Source of the DNA: Treponema sp.
GTDB lineage: Bacteria; Spirochaetota; Spirochaetia; Treponematales; Breznakiellaceae
Assembly: GCA_031268125.1 (NCBI GenBank)
Contig: JAIRXT010000279.1
Location: forward strand, 1 to 5,583
Length of the DNA: 5,583 bases
Reading direction: 5' to 3'
Part shown: piece by piece, positions 1 through 3,115 of the stretch
Layout of the letters: each line of letters starts with the position of its first letter
Position numbering within the stretch: position 1 is the first letter of the stretch
Made by a program: the position numbers and the translations under genes
Notes under the pieces: generated by a model
Told to the model about the DNA's origin: nothing
What the model saw: the letters and a program-made list of their open reading frames with translations, nothing else
The model's database searches: none

Positions 1-92
1 TGGAGGGGTGGCGGTGGAAAGAATCTGGGGTGGGGGCCCCGGATTTTTCCAGCCGACAGGACCCCCGGTGAATTTTTTACGGCTCTTTTCGG

Positions 93-116
93 ATTTGGAA
101 TTTTGAATTTGGAATT
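93..116. repeat. Two direct copies of ATTTGGAATT, 14-bp period
   Basis: ATTTGGAATT occurs at 93-102 and again, identical, at 107-116, separated by TTGA. The pair lies about 45-70 bp upstream of the proposed htrA -10 element and is AT-rich in a GC-rich setting. It could be a regulator site, an upstream promoter element or a fragment of a dispersed intergenic repeat. The sequence does not decide between these. Confidence 0.6.
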
Positions 117-127
117 GCCGACCGGCA
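116..127. repeat. Short inverted repeat TGCCG-AC-CGGCA
   Basis: Five-base perfect arms with a 2-nt centre, directly after the ATTTGGAATT repeats and roughly 50 bp upstream of the predicted htrA transcription start. The position would suit a regulator-binding site. A repeat this short can easily arise by chance in GC-rich DNA, so the functional reading is weak. Confidence 0.25.
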
Positions 128-157
128 GGCCAATCTCTTTCATTTACGCTTCCCATT

Positions 158-166
158 TGCTATATT
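158..166 (+). promoter_or_regulatory. Candidate extended -10 promoter element for htrA
   Basis: The bases TGCTATATT fit an extended -10 (TGn plus TATATT, one mismatch from TATAAT). A poor -35-like TTTCAT lies at 138-143, 17 bp upstream of the hexamer, and extended -10 promoters tolerate weak -35 boxes. The hexamer ends at 166, so transcription would begin at about 172-174, on or next to the ATG at 174. The resulting mRNA would be leaderless or nearly so, which agrees with the absence of any purine-rich Shine-Dalgarno before this ATG. This is inferred from sequence alone. Confidence 0.45.
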
Positions 167-173
167 CACCTTA

Positions 174-1415
174 ATGAAAGTATATAGCCGCCGGCAACTG
201 GTATTTTTTTCGGTACTGTCCGGCCTTATCGTGCTGATGCTTGCCTTGGGGCTGGGACTGGTCCGCCTGCCCGGCGTCCCCGCGGCAGAGGCCGGGGCCG
301 CGGCGGCCGGAGAAATCGTGCGGCAGGGAAGCGAAGAGCCGGTCCTGCGCCAGTCCCCCCAGTCCCTGCGCCCGGCCAACGCGTTGAACACCGCGGACCT
401 TGTCCCCTACACCGAAGATGAGCGGGAAAATATCTCGATCTACGAGCAGTACAACGCCGCGGTGGTAAACGTTACTACCGAAGTAGTGGCGATCAACTGG
501 TTCCTGGAGCCGGTACCCCAGGACGGGGGTTCCGGGTCCGGGTCGATTATCGACACCAGGGGCTATGTGCTTACCAACAACCATGTTATCGAAAACGCCT
601 ACCGGGTCTACATCAACCTGGCCGACGGGAGCCAGTTTGAGGGTAAGGTCGTGGGTACGGACAGCGAAAACGACATTGCGGTTCTTAAATTTGATCCCCC
701 CCAGGGGCAGGAACTGCGGACCATACCCTTTGGCAGCTCCGATAACCTGAGGGTCGGGCAGAAGGTGCTTGCCATTGGGAACCCCTTTGCCTTTGAGCGG
801 ACCCTGACGGTGGGCATTGTCTCGGGCCTGGGGCGGCCCATCCAGACCTCCCAGCAGAATATTATCCGGGACATGATCCAGACCGACGCCTCGATAAACC
901 CCGGCAATTCCGGCGGGCCCCTGCTGGATACCCAGGGCAGGATGATTGGAATCAACACGATGATCTACTCCCCCTCCGGGGGTTCGGTGGGGATCGGCTT
1001 TGCCATCCCGGTAAACACCGCCAAGCGGGTGGTGGCGGAAATTCTGCAGTACGGCAAGGTGCGCCGGGGCAGGCTCGACGCCACGGTGGTACAGCTTTTC
1101 CCGGACCTGGTCCGCTATGCCCAGCTTCCGGTGAATCAGGGCCTCCTGGTTTCCCGGACCCGGCGTTCGGGGCTGGCGGAACGGGCGGGGCTGCGCCAGG
1201 GGACCGAGGCGGTCCGCTACCGTTCCACGGTTATCTACCTGGGGGGGGACATTATTACCGCGGTGGACGGGGAGAAAACCGACACCTATGCGGACCTTTT
1301 TAGCGCCCTGGAAGACAACAAGCCTGGGGAACAGGTAAAGGTGGAAATTATCCGGGGCGGCCGGCCCCTTACGCTGGATATTACCCTGGTGGATCGGGAA
1401 GAACTAAGTAATTAG
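174..1415 (+). CDS. htrA: HtrA/DegS-type membrane-anchored serine protease, one PDZ domain
   Basis: A 413-residue trypsin-like protease of the HtrA/Deg family, which degrades or processes misfolded envelope proteins. Residues 1-8 are short and basic and residues 9-30 form one hydrophobic segment, followed by an Ala/Gly/Pro-rich stretch. It is therefore exported and probably stays tethered to the inner membrane, as DegS does. The catalytic triad is complete: His137 in TNNHVIENA, Asp167 in SENDIAVLK and Ser246 in NPGNSGGPLL. The protease domain covers about residues 85-290 and one PDZ domain about 301-405, which contains an extra loop at about 344-356. A single PDZ makes it DegS-like rather than DegP-like, since DegP has two. 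The ATG at 174 is the first start in this frame that keeps the full signal anchor; no Shine-Dalgarno precedes it. The last 35 bp overlap the end of radC on the other strand. The family call is secure, but the substrate and the exact subtype are not known. Confidence 0.95.
   Translation: MKVYSRRQLVFFSVLSGLIVLMLALGLGLVRLPGVPAAEAGAAAAGEIVRQGSEEPVLRQSPQSLRPANALNTADLVPYTEDERENISIYEQYNAAVVNVTTEVVAINWFLEPVPQDGGSGSGSIIDTRGYVLTNNHVIENAYRVYINLADGSQFEGKVVGTDSENDIAVLKFDPPQGQELRTIPFGSSDNLRVGQKVLAIGNPFAFERTLTVGIVSGLGRPIQTSQQNIIRDMIQTDASINPGNSGGPLLDTQGRMIGINTMIYSPSGGSVGIGFAIPVNTAKRVVAEILQYGKVRRGRLDATVVQLFPDLVRYAQLPVNQGLLVSRTRRSGLAERAGLRQGTEAVRYRSTVIYLGGDIITAVDGEKTDTYADLFSALEDNKPGEQVKVEIIRGGRPLTLDITLVDREELSN
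1241..1248 (+). repeat. G8 homopolymer inside htrA
   Basis: Eight consecutive G encode the end of Leu356, Gly357, Gly358 and the start of Asp359, in the PDZ domain just before a conserved-looking GGDII segment. Gain or loss of one base would shift the frame and remove the rest of the PDZ domain while leaving the protease domain intact. Confidence 0.9.
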
Positions 1416-2148
1416 CATCCCCCACCGCCGCCCGGGAGGGGAAGGTCAGGGAAGGGAATGTGGCTATCCGCCCGCTTTGGCGGTAACTGTACCATGCGCT
1501 CCCGGTAAAGATTAAATGATCCAGAAAGTGCAGCCCCAGAAGTTCGGCCGCGGCCATAAGCCGGACGGTGATGTCATCGTCTTCCGGGGAGGGCTTAAGC
1601 TGTCCCGAAGGATGATTATGGGCGACGATTACCGCCGCCGCCCGGTCGATGATAGGGTCCGCAAAGACCTCCCGGGGATGCACGATGGTGCGGTTCACCA
1701 GGCCGATGCTGACGATGCGCAGGGCCAGAACCTCGTGGGCGCCGTTAAGGGAAAGGCAGAGAAACCGCTCCTGTTTGCGATCCGCGTGGTGCCGCAGGAG
1801 TTCGTAGATGTCCTGGGGCTGGCGTATGCGGGTCCCTGCGGCCCCCCAGCGGCGGCGCCCGAACTCCAGCATAGCCGCTACGGCGCAGGCCTTGCCGGTC
1901 CCCATGCCGCCCAGGGCGGAAAGATCCTCGACGGGGGGGATGTCTTTATACCGGTCCAGAAGTTCCAGCAATTCCGCCGCAAGCATCGTAACGTTCTTTC
2001 CCCGAATCCCCGTATTCAAGAGGATCGCCAAAAGTTCACGGTCCGACAGTGATGCGGGACCGCCCCGGAGAAGCCGCTCCCGGGGGCGGCCGGAGTTGGG
2101 ACCGGCCGTACCGGGATCGATGTAATCAGGATAGGTGATGTCTTTCAT
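1381..2148 (-). CDS. radC: RadC family protein (JAB/MPN domain)
   Basis: A 255-residue member of the RadC (UPF0758) family. Despite the historic DNA-repair name, the biochemical role is unsettled. Residues about 21-100 carry the N-terminal region (PRERLLRGGPASLSDRELLA) and a helix-hairpin-helix (LSALGGMGTGKACAVAAMLE). Residues about 105-228 form the JAB/MPN domain, with the metal-binding signature HNHPSG at 177-182 and a PSPEDDD segment ending near Asp190-192. The expected JAMM glutamate position appears to be Arg144. The family usually ends just after the SYRQSG motif at 221-226; here about 27 more residues follow and run over the 3' end of htrA. The start is the ATG at 2148, seven bases of register after AGGGAG. 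An upstream in-frame GTG at 2184 would add 12 residues, but it lacks a Shine-Dalgarno and would bury this site. No mobile-element genes surround it, so this looks like a chromosomal copy. It stands alone on the minus strand, convergent with htrA. Confidence 0.93.
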   Translation of the reverse strand: MKDITYPDYIDPGTAGPNSGRPRERLLRGGPASLSDRELLAILLNTGIRGKNVTMLAAELLELLDRYKDIPPVEDLSALGGMGTGKACAVAAMLEFGRRRWGAAGTRIRQPQDIYELLRHHADRKQERFLCLSLNGAHEVLALRIVSIGLVNRTIVHPREVFADPIIDRAAAVIVAHNHPSGQLKPSPEDDDITVRLMAAAELLGLHFLDHLIFTGSAWYSYRQSGRIATFPSLTFPSRAAVGDANYLVLPDPPG

Positions 2149-2152
2149 AAGT

Positions 2153-2158
2153 CTCCCT
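2153..2158 (-). promoter_or_regulatory. Ribosome binding site of radC
   Basis: AGGGAG on the minus strand lies 4 nt before the ATG at 2148 and decides between that ATG and the GTG at 2184. An alternating TATATATA at 2160-2167 sits immediately upstream. It resembles a -10 box but is too close to the site to give a transcript that keeps it. Confidence 0.75.
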
Positions 2159-2175
2159 GTATATATAGAGGGGCG

Positions 2176-2187
2176 GCCGTGCACGGC
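2176..2187. repeat. Perfect 12-bp palindrome GCCGTGCACGGC
   Basis: A gapless perfect palindrome centred on GTGCAC, 28-39 bp upstream of the radC ATG in the divergent radC/lipoprotein intergenic region. It could be an operator for a dimeric regulator. Read on the plus strand it is followed by GCTTTATTTTTT, which gives a faint terminator look, but the usable stem is only GCCG/CGGC around a TGCA loop. Both readings are unproven. Confidence 0.5.
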
Positions 2188-2192
2188 GCTTT

Positions 2193-2209
2193 ATTTTTTG
2201 CGAAAAAAT
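2193..2209. repeat. Inverted repeat ATTTTTT-GCG-AAAAAAT
   Basis: Seven-base perfect arms around a GCG centre, five bases from the neighbouring GC-rich palindrome. Such T-tract/A-tract inverted repeats are typical of bent DNA and of some regulator sites. It lies between the divergent radC and lipoprotein genes, so it could influence either. The rest of the intergenic region (2210-2309) shows no gene or RNA that I can recognise. Confidence 0.55.
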
Positions 2210-2309
2210 CCGCCGCCTTGCGCGGTGTTTTTGCCCCCGGCAGGAAAGCCAGGAACATGCTCCCGGCATACATTTTTGTTATTGCCATAGTTTTGAAACA
2301 AGCTCTACC

Positions 2310-2315
2310 GATAAT
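2310..2315 (+). promoter_or_regulatory. Candidate -10 element for the glucosaminidase lipoprotein gene
   Basis: GATAAT differs from TATAAT at one position and ends 8 nt before the ATG at 2324, which would again give a leaderless or near-leaderless transcript. No good -35 lies at 16-18 bp; TTGCCA at 2282-2287 is 22 bp away. The only Shine-Dalgarno candidate is a weak GAG at 2316-2318, itself within the presumed untranscribed spacer. Low confidence. Confidence 0.25.
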
Positions 2316-2323
2316 GAGAAAAT

Positions 2324-3103
2324 ATGACGGTAACGCTATTGCCCGCCCCGAAGGGGGCCCTGAAAATCCTGAAAACCTTGAAAATATTGAAGGCCCCGGG
2401 AGCCCTGTTCGCCGGGGCCCTGGCGGGGATCTGCCTGTTTTCTTCCTGCGCCGGTATGAGCTACAGCCGGGCCGGGGAAATTCCCGAATTGCCCCAAGCC
2501 GTACCGGAACGCGGGATGCCGGTAATTACGGAGCGGGCCGTCCCCGAATCCCCCCCGGAACAGCCGGAGACCCCAATCCGGCCGATCCCGGCGATACCCT
2601 TCCGCATCCTGGGGGCCGGGCTGGTGGCGCCGGAGGCCCTGTCGGGGTTCCTCCTCTCCGTCAACCCCGGCGCGGGGGAGAATTTCAGCGCGGAACTGGC
2701 CAATTTTTACGCGGAAGAAGCGGATATTGAGGGGGTGAACCACGACGTGGCCTTTGCCCAGATGTGTCTTGAGACGGGATTCCTCCGCTACGGGAACCTG
2801 GTAACCGCGGACATGAACAACTTCTGCGGCCTGGGGGCGATTGGGGAAGAACAGCGGGGGGAGCGCTTCGACGAACCCCGCATCGGGGTCCGGGCCCATA
2901 TCCAGCATCTTAAAGCCTACGCCACGGAGGAGCCCCCGCGGCAGGACCTGGTAGACCCCCGGTACCGCTGGGTCCGCTACGGGTCGGCCCCCACAATCTA
3001 CGGCCTGGCGGGAACCTGGGCCGCGGACAGGGAATACGCGGAAAAAATCAAAGACGTTTTAGAGATGCTCTACACGTTTGTGTACACAGGGCGGCTTTGG
3101 TAA
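2324..3103 (+). CDS. Lipoprotein with glucosaminidase (peptidoglycan hydrolase) domain
   Basis: A 259-residue exported cell-wall hydrolase. The N terminus is long and basic (residues 1-23, with a Leu-Lys-x repeat), followed by a hydrophobic core (about 24-38) and a lipobox-like LFSSC with Cys42 as the expected lipidated residue. Phe at -3 and Leu at -4 fit the looser spirochaetal lipobox better than the enterobacterial one. Residues about 50-95 are a Pro/Glu-rich linker. Residues about 122-250 resemble the glucosaminidase domain of the FlgJ/LytG/endo-beta-N-acetylglucosaminidase group, which cleaves after GlcNAc in peptidoglycan glycan strands. Glu150 in AQMCLETGFLRYG is the likely catalytic acid, and NNFCGLGA and GVRAHIQHLKAYA are further family-like segments. 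A TGA at 2315-2317 rules out any earlier start in this frame. The start has only a weak Shine-Dalgarno, so an internal non-ATG start cannot be excluded. It is convergent with the GH38 gene 12 bp away. No flagellar gene is adjacent, so a role in flagellar assembly is not indicated. Confidence 0.87.
   Translation: MTVTLLPAPKGALKILKTLKILKAPGALFAGALAGICLFSSCAGMSYSRAGEIPELPQAVPERGMPVITERAVPESPPEQPETPIRPIPAIPFRILGAGLVAPEALSGFLLSVNPGAGENFSAELANFYAEEADIEGVNHDVAFAQMCLETGFLRYGNLVTADMNNFCGLGAIGEEQRGERFDEPRIGVRAHIQHLKAYATEEPPRQDLVDPRYRWVRYGSAPTIYGLAGTWAADREYAEKIKDVLEMLYTFVYTGRLW
2360..2395 (+). repeat. Four-copy 9-bp tandem repeat in the signal peptide
   Basis: The units are CTGAAAATC, CTGAAAACC, TTGAAAATA and TTGAAGGCC. 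They are in frame with the lipoprotein gene and encode (Leu-Lys-x) four times at residues 13-24, in the basic part of the signal peptide. Copy-number change by slippage would add or remove three residues without shifting the frame. The array is flanked by GGGGGCCC on the left and GGCCCC on the right, partly complementary. Confidence 0.8.
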
Positions 3104-3115
3104 CCGGACGGGGCT

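Larger units (their letters stand above)
1..173. other. Left-edge non-coding region upstream of htrA
   Basis: I assign no gene here. Plus frame 1 stays open from base 1 to a TAA at 172-174 that overlaps the htrA ATG. Its translation is rich in Gly, Trp and Phe, and its third codon positions become AT-rich after about base 70, unlike the GC-ending codons of the real genes in this window, so it looks non-coding. Frame 2 is open from base 2 to a TGA at 104-106 and could be the tail of a gene entering from the left. That cannot be judged without flanking sequence. The segment from about 70 to 116 is clearly more AT-rich than its surroundings, as expected of a promoter region. Confidence 0.5.

Noticed and set aside
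27..76. Possible terminator of an upstream gene (G-rich and C-rich runs followed by T runs)
   Set aside because: The complementary runs either leave no sensible loop or need a loop of more than 20 nt, and no stable stem is directly followed by the T run.
1468..1483. Hairpin CCGCC-CGCTTT-GGCGG after the htrA stop
   Set aside because: Only a 5-bp stem, no following T tract, and it lies within radC coding sequence, so I do not call it a terminator.
1516..2052. Plus-strand open frame of 178 codons opposite radC
   Set aside because: Fully antisense to the RadC HhH and JAB motifs and without any recognisable protein signature.
2149..2184. Longer RadC form starting at the GTG at 2184
   Set aside because: The extra 12 residues are not RadC-like, no Shine-Dalgarno precedes the GTG, and a good AGGGAG sits before the ATG at 2148.
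2179..2730. Plus-strand open frame of 183 codons starting with GTG in the divergent region, containing a short hydrophobic stretch
   Set aside because: It has no proper Shine-Dalgarno, and most of it overlaps the glucosaminidase lipoprotein in another frame, where it becomes Gly/Pro/Arg-rich noise.
2336..2908. Minus-strand open frame of 190 codons opposite the lipoprotein gene
   Set aside because: Antisense to the signal peptide and catalytic domain; the composition is typical of a GC-rich shadow frame.
3071..3088. Overlapping small palindromes (TACAC-GTTT-GTGTA and TGTGTACACA) at the end of the lipoprotein gene
   Set aside because: They lie within the last codons of the gene and have no T tract. 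They may be chance; there is no support for a terminator or operator.
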